Source: Pokkaliibacter sp. MBI-7 (GTDB lineage: Bacteria > Pseudomonadota > Gammaproteobacteria > Pseudomonadales > Balneatricaceae). From it: DNA of 64,000 nt. The notes beneath the pieces were generated by a model that did no database searches, had not been told where the DNA came from, and worked only from the letters and a program-made list of their open reading frames with translations. Each line of letters starts with the position of its first letter. Within the stretch, counting starts at the first letter, position 1. Below, in pieces: positions 1 to 8,740 of this stretch. The translations under genes and the position numbers were made by a program. The DNA lies in NCBI RefSeq assembly GCF_029846635.1, contig NZ_JARVTG010000002.1, forward strand, positions 1,777,501 to 1,841,500, written 5' to 3'.

Positions 1-9
1 AAGCTTCAC

Positions 10-474
10 ATGTCAGAACAGCTAACCAGTCAGCCAGACTACGAGTTTACCGAGCAGGTAGGACACCTGCTGCGCAAGGCATACCAGCGCCACGTCGCCA
101 TCTTTCAGCAGCATGCCAGTGACCGTCAGCTGACGGCACCGCAGTTCGTGGCCCTGTGTACCGTGCGTGATCAGGGGCCATGCTCGATTACCGATATTGT
201 CAAAGCGACGGATATTGATCAGGCCACCATGCGTGGCGTCGTCGACCGCCTGCGGGCACGGGAGTGGATAGCGCTGTCCACTGACCCCAGCGACAAACGC
301 AAGGTGGTGATAGAGCTGACGGACAGTGGCAAGACCTTACTGACAGAGATGATCCCCTGCGCCAGGGTCATTACCGAGCACACCATGGGCAGCCTGAACC
401 CTGCAGAACGCGTGGCTTTGCTGTATCTGCTCAAGAAGATGTATGAGCAGGACCTGCCCGTGGAGAGCGAGTAA
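10..474 (+). CDS. MarR-family transcriptional regulator
   Basis: This 154-residue protein has the MarR winged-helix fold. The helix-turn-helix is around residues 42-75 (LTAPQFVALCTV, then SITDIVKATDIDQATMRGVV), followed by the basic wing DPSDKRKVVIELT. MarR proteins act as dimers and usually repress a neighbouring gene until a small ligand binds. The frame stays open through bases 1-9, so the true start could lie outside the window; no ribosome binding site is visible. It sits 280 bp upstream of, and in the same direction as, the ABC binding-protein gene, with a clean palindrome in between. Control of the importer is an inference. Confidence 0.85.
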   Translation: MSEQLTSQPDYEFTEQVGHLLRKAYQRHVAIFQQHASDRQLTAPQFVALCTVRDQGPCSITDIVKATDIDQATMRGVVDRLRAREWIALSTDPSDKRKVVIELTDSGKTLLTEMIPCARVITEHTMGSLNPAERVALLYLLKKMYEQDLPVESE

Positions 475-595
475 GTCGCGCTCCCGCTCCTCCTGCCGCT
501 CACCTTGTTACTGCCTTTATTGCCTCTCGCCTGCCTCGCCTGCGGTTACGGCCAGTTCGCTCACTGAGTGTTCTGGCCTGCTCCTTGCATTGACT

Positions 596-615
596 CATGT
601 AGTAAGCACTACATG
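596..615. promoter_or_regulatory. Palindrome, candidate MarR operator
   Basis: CATGTAGT-AAGC-ACTACATG is a perfect 8-bp inverted repeat with a 4-bp centre, directly after a TTGACT that could be a -35 element (590-595). Length and symmetry fit a MarR dimer site, and it lies between the marR-like gene and the importer it may control. The rest of the 475-754 gap holds no gene that I recognise. Confidence 0.45.
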
Positions 616-754
616 AAATTCAGCCCCTCTGCTGAGTACTGTGCTTCCTTGAATACCCGCTTCATACGTTGAATTACCAGGCAGCCACATCGCCAACCGA
701 CCAACCCGTTCCTTGCCGTGAACAGGAACACCCACGAAGCCTGCAGGAGATACA

Positions 755-1963
755 ATGAAGACATTTCTCAGTACCCTGACCCGCGTCAGCATGCTGTCTG
801 CCGCCGTATTTGGCGCTGGCCACACACTGGCCGCTGACACTATCAAGCTGGGGGAAATCAACAGCTACAAAGCGATGCCTGCCTTCCTTGACCCGTACAA
901 GAAAGGCTGGGGACTGGCGCTGGAAGAAATCAACGCTCAGGGAGGCGTACTGGGAAAACAGCTGGAAGTGGTCTCACGTGATGACAACGCCAACCCCGGC
1001 GATGCCATTCGCGTCGCCGAGGAACTGCGTGCCCGTGAACAGGTCGACATGATTTTCGGCGGCTTCCTGTCCAACACCGGTCTGGCCCTGACCGACTACG
1101 CCAAGCAGCGCAAGATCGTCTATCTCGCTGCCGAACCCCTGACCGACAAAATGGTCTGGCAGAATGGCAACAAGTACACCTACCGCCTGCGCCCCTCTAC
1201 CTATATGCAGGTAGCGATGCTGGTGCCCGAGGCAGTGAAGCTGCACAAGAAGCGCTGGGCGCTGGTGTACCCCAACTATGAATACGGCCAGTCAGCGGTG
1301 GAAACCTTCAAGAAGCTGCTGAAAGCGGCCCAGCCTGACGTCGAGTTCGTCAACGAGCAGGCCAGCCCGCTGGGCAAGATCGACGCAGGTGCCGTTTCTC
1401 AGGCACTGGCCGACTCCAAACCTGACGCCATCTTCAATGCCCTGTTCGGTGCAGACCTTGGTAAGTTCGTCCGTGAAGGCAACACCCGCAATCTGTTCAA
1501 GGACGTTAAGGTGGTCTCCCTGCTGACCGGCGAGCCTGAATATATCGATCCGCTGGGTGCCGAAGCGCCCACTGGCTGGGTCGTCACCGGCTATCCCTGG
1601 TACGGCATCGAGACTCCCGAGCACAAGGCATTCTTCAAAGCCTATGAAGACAAATACCACGACTATCCACGTGCCGGCTCAGCGGTGGGCTACAGCGCTA
1701 TGAAGAGTATTGCGGCCGCCATCAGCAAGGCAGGTTCAACCGACACTGACAAACTGATCGCTGCTTTTAGTGGTCTGGAAGTGGATATGCCCTTCGGCAA
1801 GATCACTTACCGGGCGCAGGATCACCAGTCCACCATGGGCGCTTTCGTCGGTGAAACCGGTCTCAAGGATGGCAAAGGCGTGATGACCTCCTTCCACTAT
1901 GTGGACGGCGCCAGCGTCCAGCCCAGTGATGACGACGTCAAAGCCATGCGTCCGCAGGACTGA
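755..1963 (+). CDS. Periplasmic amino acid/amide ABC-binding protein
   Basis: A 402-residue periplasmic binding protein of the Leu/Ile/Val-urea-amide type (Peripla_BP_6). An N-terminal signal peptide probably ends near HTLAAD, about residue 27. The mature start IKLGEINSYKAMPAFLDPYKKG and the segment GGVLGKQLEVVSRDDNANPGDA are typical of the first lobe. It captures ligand and delivers it to the permease and ATPases encoded next. The start has a good site (CAGGAGATACA before ATG). The substrate cannot be read from sequence; branched-chain amino acids, amides or urea are all possible. A hairpin-rich 350-nt gap separates it from the permease gene. Confidence 0.88.
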   Translation: MKTFLSTLTRVSMLSAAVFGAGHTLAADTIKLGEINSYKAMPAFLDPYKKGWGLALEEINAQGGVLGKQLEVVSRDDNANPGDAIRVAEELRAREQVDMIFGGFLSNTGLALTDYAKQRKIVYLAAEPLTDKMVWQNGNKYTYRLRPSTYMQVAMLVPEAVKLHKKRWALVYPNYEYGQSAVETFKKLLKAAQPDVEFVNEQASPLGKIDAGAVSQALADSKPDAIFNALFGADLGKFVREGNTRNLFKDVKVVSLLTGEPEYIDPLGAEAPTGWVVTGYPWYGIETPEHKAFFKAYEDKYHDYPRAGSAVGYSAMKSIAAAISKAGSTDTDKLIAAFSGLEVDMPFGKITYRAQDHQSTMGAFVGETGLKDGKGVMTSFHYVDGASVQPSDDDVKAMRPQD

Positions 1964-1982
1964 ATCCTGCATGGAACCCACG

Positions 1983-2163
1983 CTCAGACGCCGCTCTGAC
2001 CGCGTCTGAGTAACGGTTCTGCAAGGAAGGTGCACGCAGCGGTAGCCCGTGCCGGTCAGGACAACGAGTGACTGACATAACGCCGGGCGTGCACACCTTC
2101 CTGCCACCACCGATATGACAATCACAGGTGTAACAAACACCGCTTTCCCCGGCATCGCCGGGG
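1983..2163 (+). promoter_or_regulatory. Intercistronic hairpins after binding-protein gene
   Basis: The 350-bp gap between the binding-protein and permease genes holds no convincing gene but three hairpins. 1983-2010 is a perfect 9-bp stem (CTCAGACGC/GCGTCTGAG). 2025-2101 pairs GGAAGGTGCACGC with GCGTGCACACCTTCC. 2147-2163 is CCCCGGC-ATC-GCCGGGG. None ends in a T-run, so they look more like mRNA stabilisers or partial attenuators, giving more binding protein than permease, than full terminators. That role is inferred from position. Confidence 0.5.
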
Positions 2164-2313
2164 AGCCACAGAGCCCCGATCCTGGTCTGCTCTGCACCGA
2201 CCCGGTAGCGGCGCCAGAATGGCCCGCAGCCTGCGTGCATGCACGACTCAACACGGCAGTACTGGCGGCCCTGCTCCTCACAGGGCATGCACGCCGGTAA
2301 GAGGATGACTCAT

Positions 2314-4248
2314 ATGAACTTCTCAGGTTTGCTGGTCCAGCTCCTGAATGGACTGGCCGATGCCTCATCAGTGTTTCTGGTGGCGGCAGGGTTGTCGCTG
2401 ATCTTCGGCGTCACCCGTATCGTCAACTTCGCCCACGGCTCGTTCTATATGCTGGGCGTGTACATGGCCTATACCCTGGTCAGCCATTTTGGCCACAGTG
2501 TTGGCAGCTTCTGGCTGATGATTGTGCTTTCGGCCGCCGCAGTGGCGGTGATCGGCGCACTGATCGAGGTGCTGATTCTGCGTCGCATCTATCACGCGCC
2601 GGAACTGTTCCAGTTGCTGGCGACCTTTGCTCTGGTGCTGATTATTCAGGATGCCACCCTGTTCATCTGGGGACCGGAAGATGTATTTGGCCCCCGTGCG
2701 CCCGGCCTCAGCGGCTCTATCGAAATTCTTGGACGCAGCTTCCCTCAGTACAATCTGGTGCTGATGGTAATCGGCCCGGTCGTACTGGGTCTGCTGTGGC
2801 TGCTGCTCAACCGCACTCGCTGGGGCACGCTGATTCGTGCCGCCACTCAGGACCGTGAAATGGTCGGCGCGCTGGGCGTCAATCAGGCCTGGCTGTTTAC
2901 CGGTGTATTTGCCCTTGGCTGCTTTCTGGCTGGTCTGGGTGGCGCATTACAGGAACCCCGCATCCCCGCCAACCTGGCGCTGGATATGGAATCCATCGGC
3001 ACCGCGTTCGTCATCGTGGTGGTAGGTGGCATGGGCTCGATTCCCGGTGCTTTCCTTGCCGCACTACTGATCTCTGAGCTTAAGGCACTGTGTATTGCCA
3101 TCGGCACCCTGCACCTGTTCGGCATGGACTTCGCCGTGTCCAAACTGACTCTGGTGGTGGAGTTCCTGGTGATGGCAGTGATTCTGGTCATCCGCCCCTG
3201 GGGTCTGATGGGCAAGCCACAGGCCGCCTCACGCAACAGCAATATGGCTGAAATGCCCCTGCGTCCGGCCTCAGCCGGGCTGAAGACCGCCGGTCTGCTG
3301 TTGCTGGCCGTGCTGGCACTGGTGCCACTGGCATCCGACAGTTTCCCCTACCTGACCATCCTGCTGGTGGAAATCATGATTGCCGTGCTGTTTGCCACCA
3401 GCCTGCACTTCATCATGGGCCCCGGCGGTATGCACTCCTTCGGCCATGCCGCTTATTTCGGTCTGGGTGCCTACGGCGCAGCCATGCTGATCACCCTGCT
3501 GAACATGCCTATGGAGCTGGCGCTGCTACTTGGCCCACTGGCGGCCGTCATGGGCGCGCTGGTGTTCGGCTGGTTCTCGGTGCGCCTGAGCGGGGTCTAT
3601 CTGGCCATGCTGACCCTGGCCTTTGCCCAGATTGTCTGGTCGGTCATCTATCAGTGGGATGATGTGACCGGCGGCAGTAATGGTCTGGTGGGCCTGTGGC
3701 CTGCTGACTGGCTGTCGTCCCCCACCGCTTACTACTACCTGACGCTGGTGTTCTGTGTGGCGGGCGTCCTGTTGCTGCGTCGCATCCTGTTCTCGCCCTT
3801 TGGCTATGCCCTGCGTGCCGCCCGTGACTCAGCGCTGCGGGCCGACGCTATCGGTATCGACGTCAAACGGGTGCAGTGGATGGCCTTTGCCGTGGCTGGC
3901 CTGTTCGGTGGTGTGGCCGGGGCGCTGTTTGCCTTCTCCAAAGGCAGTATTTCCCCCGAGGCCATTGGCGTAGGCCGCTCTATCGATGGTCTGGTGATGG
4001 TGCTGCTGGGCGGTATTCAGACCCTGATCGGGCCGATAGCCGGTGCTTCGCTGTTCACCTGGCTGCACGACTCCATTGCCCGCGAAACCGAATACTGGAA
4101 AGCCGTGCTGGGTCTGGTGGTGCTGGTACTGGTGCTGCTTTTCCCGGCCGGTATCGTCGGCACCCTGCACCATGCCTACCTCAGCCTGCTGAGCAAAAGC
4201 CGCAAGCTGGCCAAACCCGTCGCCAAAGAACTGAAGGAGGCGCTATGA
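2314..4248 (+). CDS. Fused LivH-LivM ABC permease
   Basis: A 644-residue inner-membrane protein joining both permease subunits of a branched-chain amino acid-type importer. Residues 1 to about 300 match LivH (GLSLIFGVTRIVNFAHGSF). Residues about 320-640 match LivM (LHFIMGPGGMHSFGHAAYFG and AGLFGGVAGALFAFSKGSIS). The two are usually separate proteins. I chose ATG 2314 because AAGAGG lies nine bases upstream; ATG 2305 is too close to it, and the frame stays open back to 2239. Its stop overlaps the next start (ATGA). It should dimerise with itself or act as an internal heterodimer, powered by the two ATPases that follow. Confidence 0.9.
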   Translation: MNFSGLLVQLLNGLADASSVFLVAAGLSLIFGVTRIVNFAHGSFYMLGVYMAYTLVSHFGHSVGSFWLMIVLSAAAVAVIGALIEVLILRRIYHAPELFQLLATFALVLIIQDATLFIWGPEDVFGPRAPGLSGSIEILGRSFPQYNLVLMVIGPVVLGLLWLLLNRTRWGTLIRAATQDREMVGALGVNQAWLFTGVFALGCFLAGLGGALQEPRIPANLALDMESIGTAFVIVVVGGMGSIPGAFLAALLISELKALCIAIGTLHLFGMDFAVSKLTLVVEFLVMAVILVIRPWGLMGKPQAASRNSNMAEMPLRPASAGLKTAGLLLLAVLALVPLASDSFPYLTILLVEIMIAVLFATSLHFIMGPGGMHSFGHAAYFGLGAYGAAMLITLLNMPMELALLLGPLAAVMGALVFGWFSVRLSGVYLAMLTLAFAQIVWSVIYQWDDVTGGSNGLVGLWPADWLSSPTAYYYLTLVFCVAGVLLLRRILFSPFGYALRAARDSALRADAIGIDVKRVQWMAFAVAGLFGGVAGALFAFSKGSISPEAIGVGRSIDGLVMVLLGGIQTLIGPIAGASLFTWLHDSIARETEYWKAVLGLVVLVLVLLFPAGIVGTLHHAYLSLLSKSRKLAKPVAKELKEAL

Positions 4249-5018
4249 CCGCTCAGCCAACGACCCTGCTCAGTGTGCAGAACATCAGCAAGTCCTTTGG
4301 TGGCGTCAAGGCGGTCAAGGGTGTGTCCTTTGACCTGCCACGGGGCCAGCTGCTGGCCTTGCTGGGCCCCAACGGCGCCGGCAAGTCCACCTGCTTCAAC
4401 ATGCTTAACGGTCAGCTCAGGGCCGATACCGGCTCCATCCTGCTCGAAGGTGATGAGCTGGTCGGCTGCGCCCCGCGCGACATCTGGCGCAAGGGCGTAG
4501 GCCGTACCTTTCAGATTTCCGCCACCTTTGGTTCGCTGACGGTACTGGAAAACCTGCAGATGGTACTGCTGTCTCATCACAACCAGCTGCGTCGCTGGTG
4601 GAAGCCGGTCAGCAGCTATTATCGCGATGAAGCCATGCACCTGTTGCAGCAGGTGGGCATGGAGCGTCAGGCCAACCGCGCCTGCAGCGTGCTCGCTTAT
4701 GGCGATGTCAAACGGGTGGAGCTGGCCATGGCGCTGGCACATCAGCCCAAGCTGCTACTGATGGACGAGCCCACCGCCGGGATGGCGCCGAAGGAGCGTA
4801 ACGAGCTGGTGGCGCTGGTCAAACGCATGGTCGTGGAACGCAATCTGGCCGTGCTGTTTACCGAACACAGCATGGATGTGGTGTTCGCCCACGCCGACCG
4901 CATGATCGTGTTCGCCCGCGGTGAGCTGATTGCCGACGGCGACAGCCATGCCATCCGCAATGACGAAAAGGTCCGTCAGGTCTATTTCGGCAGCGGCAAA
5001 TCCTTTGAAGCTGCCTGA
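4245..5018 (+). CDS. livG: LivG-type ABC transporter ATPase
   Basis: A 257-residue cytoplasmic ATPase. Walker A is GPNGAGKST at residues 41-49, the signature is the LivG-style LAYGDVKRVELA, and Walker B ends in LLLMDEPTAGM, followed by the switch-histidine region LFTEHSMDVV. The start overlaps the permease stop as ATGA and is served by AAGGAGG inside the permease gene, so the two are translationally coupled. It hydrolyses ATP to drive uptake together with LivF. Substrate specificity is not visible here. Open frame continues upstream of 4245 inside the permease gene but has no separate start signal. Confidence 0.92.
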   Translation: MTAQPTTLLSVQNISKSFGGVKAVKGVSFDLPRGQLLALLGPNGAGKSTCFNMLNGQLRADTGSILLEGDELVGCAPRDIWRKGVGRTFQISATFGSLTVLENLQMVLLSHHNQLRRWWKPVSSYYRDEAMHLLQQVGMERQANRACSVLAYGDVKRVELAMALAHQPKLLLMDEPTAGMAPKERNELVALVKRMVVERNLAVLFTEHSMDVVFAHADRMIVFARGELIADGDSHAIRNDEKVRQVYFGSGKSFEAA

Positions 5019-5028
5019 GGAGCCAGCC

Positions 5029-5811
5029 ATGTCACAGATAGCATCCGCCAGCGGCGCATCCCGTATTCATCCGGCCATGGTCAACCCGGTCAGCAGCACA
5101 GTGCAGCCGTTGCTGGAGGTCAAAAACCTCAATGCCTTTTATGGCCGCGCGCACATCCTGTTCGATGTCAGCCTGACGGTCGGCCGCGGTGAAGTGGTCG
5201 CTCTGATGGGGCGTAACGGCGCAGGTAAGTCCACCACCATGAAAGCCGTAATGGGCCTGCTCAACCGTACTCAGGGCGATATCAGCTTCTGCGGTGAAAG
5301 CATCCGCAAGGCCAGCCCTCACCGTATCGCACAGATGGGCATGGGTTTCGTCCCCGAAGACCGGCGGGTGTTTACCGATCTGACCGTGATGGAAAATCTG
5401 GAAGTCGGCCGGCAGGCAATCCGCCAGGACGCTCCCCACTGGACCCCGGAAAAGCTGTTCAGGCTGTTCCCCAATCTGGGGGAAATGCCGCATCGCCCCG
5501 GTGGTCAGATGAGCGGCGGTGAGCAACAGATGCTGACAGTGTCCCGCACCCTGATGGGCAATCCCTATCTGGTGCTGCTGGACGAACCATCGGAAGGCGT
5601 AGCCCCCGTGATCGTCGAGCAGATGGCCAATATGATTCTGGCATTGAAACGCGAGGGACTGTCGATCCTGCTGTCTGAGCAAAACGTCCATTTTGCCGAG
5701 CTGGTCAGTGACCGCGCCTATGTGCTGGAAAATGGCCATATCCGTTATCAGGGCAGCATGGCCGAGCTGGCGGCCGATGAGGAGGCACGGCGCGCCTATC
5801 TGGCCGTCTGA
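5029..5811 (+). CDS. livF: LivF-type ABC transporter ATPase
   Basis: A 260-residue ATPase pairing with LivG. Walker A is MGRNGAGKSTT, the signature is MSGGEQQMLTVSRTL, and Walker B is VLLDEPSEGVAP. About 25 extra residues (MSQIASASGASRIHPAMV...) precede the usual LivF start near LLEVKNLNAFYG. They are probably real because TGAGGAG stands eight bases before this ATG, but a shorter product is possible. It lies ten bases after livG and closes the importer operon; a terminator hairpin follows at 5938. Confidence 0.92.
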   Translation: MSQIASASGASRIHPAMVNPVSSTVQPLLEVKNLNAFYGRAHILFDVSLTVGRGEVVALMGRNGAGKSTTMKAVMGLLNRTQGDISFCGESIRKASPHRIAQMGMGFVPEDRRVFTDLTVMENLEVGRQAIRQDAPHWTPEKLFRLFPNLGEMPHRPGGQMSGGEQQMLTVSRTLMGNPYLVLLDEPSEGVAPVIVEQMANMILALKREGLSILLSEQNVHFAELVSDRAYVLENGHIRYQGSMAELAADEEARRAYLAV

Positions 5812-5937
5812 GACCGCCCTCTGCCTGCTGCGCGCCAGTAACGCGGCGTGAAAAAACCTGCAGCATGCTCATTCAGGACAATGTTCCTTCAGGACAAGCA
5901 ACCTCTGGACGTTCTGACCTCAGGAACGCCAGCCTTA

Positions 5938-5970
5938 CCGCCTGCCGGGTTATCGTCAGGCGGCTTTTTT
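5938..5970 (+). terminator. Rho-independent terminator after livF
   Basis: CCGCCTG and CAGGCGG pair around a 12-nt loop and run straight into CTTTTTT. It ends the importer operon. Confidence 0.8.
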
Positions 5971-6095
5971 ATCCCACCGCCTGCTGATTACCCGCCATTT
6001 CAGAAAGAATCCATCTTGCTCCCCCGGCTTTTTCCGCCATACCGGAAGCCCTAGGCTAAGCAGATAACATCGGCCCCACTACCAGAGTGACTATC

Positions 6096-6776
6096 ATGGG
6101 ATTTTTCTCTTCTGCTGCCGCCCTCACCACTGATCCGGCCTCAGGCCTGCAATATCGCATTGCCCCGCGCACCAGCTCAGCCGCCGCCAGAGCGCGGCTA
6201 CTGCTGTTACACGGTGTTGGCGGTAACGAAGGCAATTTTGACGGTATCGCCGAACAGCTGGACCCCGATCTGGAAGTCGTGCAGGTACGCGGGCCGCTGA
6301 CACTGGCGGCAGGCCAGTACGCCTGGTTTATGGTCAGCTTCCAGACCGGCAGTCCGGTGATCAACGCCGAACAGGCCAACACCAGCCGCCAGCAGCTGAT
6401 CAGCCTGATTGCCAGCCTACAAAGCACCCGCTCCTTGCCTACAGTGATTGCCGGGTTCAGTCAGGGCGGCATCATGAGCGCCGGTGTTGCCCTCACCTCG
6501 CCCGCCAGCGTCAGCGGCTTTGGCCTTCTCAGTGGCCGTATCCTGCCAGAAATCGAACCCCTGCTGGCAGACAGCGCGGCACTGGCCAGCGTACAGGGCT
6601 TTATTGCTCACGGTGAGTTTGACAACAAGTTGCCGGTGGACTGGGCTCACAAGGCCACAGCCTGGCTTGAGCGTCTGGGCGTAGCTCATCAGGTCCGGCT
6701 ATACCCCATGGGGCATGAGCTGAACCGGCAGGTAGTGGCTGATTTTGCCGGGTGGCTGCAGACCCTCCTCGGCTGA
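6096..6776 (+). CDS. Phospholipase/carboxylesterase-type hydrolase
   Basis: A 226-residue alpha/beta hydrolase of the Abhydrolase_2 (YpfH-like) group. It shows the oxyanion region LLLHGVGGNEGNF, the nucleophile elbow GFSQGG with catalytic Ser, and the late HGEFDNKLPV (Asp) and MGHELN (His) of the triad. No signal peptide is seen, so it is probably a cytoplasmic esterase with unknown substrate. ATG 6096 is preferred because CCAGAG lies eight bases ahead; GTG 6087 is an in-frame alternative three codons longer. It converges on the AraC-type gene with only nine bases between them. Confidence 0.8.
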   Translation: MGFFSSAAALTTDPASGLQYRIAPRTSSAAARARLLLLHGVGGNEGNFDGIAEQLDPDLEVVQVRGPLTLAAGQYAWFMVSFQTGSPVINAEQANTSRQQLISLIASLQSTRSLPTVIAGFSQGGIMSAGVALTSPASVSGFGLLSGRILPEIEPLLADSAALASVQGFIAHGEFDNKLPVDWAHKATAWLERLGVAHQVRLYPMGHELNRQVVADFAGWLQTLLG

Positions 6777-6785
6777 CGGATCACC

Positions 6786-7790
6786 CTAGACAGGGCAGCG
6801 ACCGGTGCGATAGGCGTGGGGTGAATTGCCGTGAAATGCGGTGAAGAAGCGGATAAAGGAGTTGGCATCCTGATAGCCCAGCAGGAAGGCAATTTCGCCA
6901 ATGGAGAGTGTGGAGCGGCACAGATAGTGATCGGCCAGATCTGACCTGATCTGTTGTAACACCGACAGGTAGCTTGCTGACTCCTGCTCCAGCTTGCGCT
7001 GCAGCGTTCTCCGGCTTAGTGCCAGCTTGTCCGCCACCGCATCAATGGAACTCAAACCGGCTGGCAGCAGTTCAATCAGCACCGCGCGGACTTTCTCGAT
7101 AAACGAACTTGAAGGCTGAAGATCAGCCAGCCGCTGGCTGAGCCCTGCATCAAAATAGCTCCACATACTGGTATTCGCCGTCAGGAACGGCTGGCGGGCG
7201 TCCTCTGCGGCAAACCACAGCGCTGGCAATGGCCCCCTGAGCAGCTTGCAACCAAAGTACTGCTGGTACGCCTGAATATCTTCGGGCAACCGAGAGACAT
7301 ACACCTTCAACGGCACGATGGATATACGGGTCGCCAGCCGCGCCAGTTGGGTAAAAAACACCAGCTCGGCCAGCTCCAGCATCTTCGGCATATTGCTGCT
7401 GTGTCCGTAGCAGCTGATGACGACTGCGGTATGGCGCTCATCGCTGTCAATTTCCAGCTGCAGTGGACCAATCAGGGGCTTGTACTGCTGAATCCGCCGC
7501 AGCGCCGTGTTCAGATCAGCACTGCACAGCGCGGCAAAGATCGGCGCATCAAAGGCTTCGACCGTCATATGCTGAGCCAGCAACAGCGGCAGGTCGCCAC
7601 CCCGACTGGCCTTTTCCACCCCCTGCCACAGCTGGAAATAATCCAGCACGGTCAGAGTTGCGCCTTCACGGTTGAACAGATCGGCAGGCAGCCCGGCGTA
7701 GGTCAGCACGTCGCTACTGTCGATCTGCATGTCATGCAGCAGCACTCTCCAGTTGGGAGAAACACGGAAATGAGAAGCCTGTTTCATCAC
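6786..7790 (-). CDS. AraC-family transcriptional regulator
   Basis: A 334-residue regulator. The first 200 residues match the Arabinose_bd-type sensor domain common in AraC proteins of lipid or aromatic metabolism. The C-terminus carries two helix-turn-helix motifs: AVADKLALSRRTLQRKLEQE, and IGEIAFLLGYQDANSFIRFF just before the end. It lies eleven bases downstream of the SDR gene in the same direction, so the pair is probably cotranscribed. The natural target is probably this SDR or the adjoining hydrolase, but no binding site could be defined. Confidence 0.88.
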   Translation of the reverse strand: MMKQASHFRVSPNWRVLLHDMQIDSSDVLTYAGLPADLFNREGATLTVLDYFQLWQGVEKASRGGDLPLLLAQHMTVEAFDAPIFAALCSADLNTALRRIQQYKPLIGPLQLEIDSDERHTAVVISCYGHSSNMPKMLELAELVFFTQLARLATRISIVPLKVYVSRLPEDIQAYQQYFGCKLLRGPLPALWFAAEDARQPFLTANTSMWSYFDAGLSQRLADLQPSSSFIEKVRAVLIELLPAGLSSIDAVADKLALSRRTLQRKLEQESASYLSVLQQIRSDLADHYLCRSTLSIGEIAFLLGYQDANSFIRFFTAFHGNSPHAYRTGRCPV

Positions 7791-7801
7791 TGCTCCTGCG
7801 T

Positions 7802-8575
7802 TTATTTTTCCATCGCCTTGCGTGACATTTTCAGGATCAGTTTGCGTGGTAACAGCGGCACAATCCAGTTGAGGAGGAACCTGAGATCTTTCTGGTTGAA
7901 GGCCACCAGCTCGCCTTTTTGCATGGCCTCATAGCCACACTCAGCGGCAGAACGAGCCGATCTGGCGTGCTTCCAGAGTGTCACACCTTCAAGATTGCCG
8001 GCGGCGACAAAGTCTGTCGCCACTGCGCCCGGACACAGTGCTGTGGCAGTGACATTGTGTACCCGCAGCTCTTCCGCCAGTGCCTGTGTAAAGGAGGTAA
8101 CGTAGGCTTTGGTCGCGTAATACACCGCCTGCAGCGGGCCTGGCATAAACGACGCGGTAGAAGAGACATTCAGAATTCTGCCCTTTCTGCGTTTCACCAT
8201 ACCTTTGACATAGTAATGGGTCAGCCTGGTCAGGCTCACCATGTTCACCTGCATCATCGCCTGCTCGGAGTCCAGACTGCGCTCAACAAACAAACCGTGC
8301 CCACCAAAGCCTGCGTTGTTGATCAGCACATCAATCTCAATGCCCGCCGCTTCCGTTCTGGCAAAGATACGCTGGGCGGCCTCAGGCTCGGCCAGATCTT
8401 CCACGATCACCAATACTTCTACACCAAACTGCTTGCGCAGCTCAGTAGCGAGGCTATTTAGCTTGTCAGCAGAACGGGCCACCAGCACGAGATTGCCCCG
8501 TCTGCTGGCGTGGATACGCGCCAATTCCAGTCCTATACCACCGGAAGCGCCTGTAATCAGTGCGGTGCTGGTCAC
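7802..8575 (-). CDS. Short-chain dehydrogenase/reductase (SDR)
   Basis: A classical SDR of 257 residues. The cofactor motif is TGASGGIG at residues 7-14, NNAG is present, Ser lies in LNVSSTAS, and the catalytic pair is YYATKAYV (Tyr and Lys four residues apart), followed by LCPGAVATDF. It resembles the DltE/YqjQ-like SDRs that reduce acyl or steroid-like carbonyls, but the substrate is unknown. The C-terminal tail (LLPRKLILKMSRKAM) is basic and amphipathic, as in membrane-associated members. It is the first gene of a two-gene unit with the AraC-type regulator. Confidence 0.86.
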   Translation of the reverse strand: MTSTALITGASGGIGLELARIHASRRGNLVLVARSADKLNSLATELRKQFGVEVLVIVEDLAEPEAAQRIFARTEAAGIEIDVLINNAGFGGHGLFVERSLDSEQAMMQVNMVSLTRLTHYYVKGMVKRRKGRILNVSSTASFMPGPLQAVYYATKAYVTSFTQALAEELRVHNVTATALCPGAVATDFVAAGNLEGVTLWKHARSARSAAECGYEAMQKGELVAFNQKDLRFLLNWIVPLLPRKLILKMSRKAMEK

Positions 8576-8740
8576 TCTTTCTCTCCTGCCCTCTGGCTAA
8601 TTAATGAATAGCTGACGAGCACAGTGTAGAGAGATCAGCGGTCGCACAAACTCGCAGACAGCGCCATTCAGCTAGCAGAGTGTGCCATTTAGAGTGAGCT
8701 GCCTGTGAAAGGAACACATACTGGGTTGCATGCACCACAT

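Noticed and set aside
1..9. AAGCTT at the first bases as a cloning junction
   Set aside because: A six-base site at the edge can be chance and the reading frame continues through it; there is nothing else to support a vector boundary.
5848..6054. 68-residue frame after livF
   Set aside because: It spans the livF terminator hairpin, has no start signal and reads as low-quality protein.
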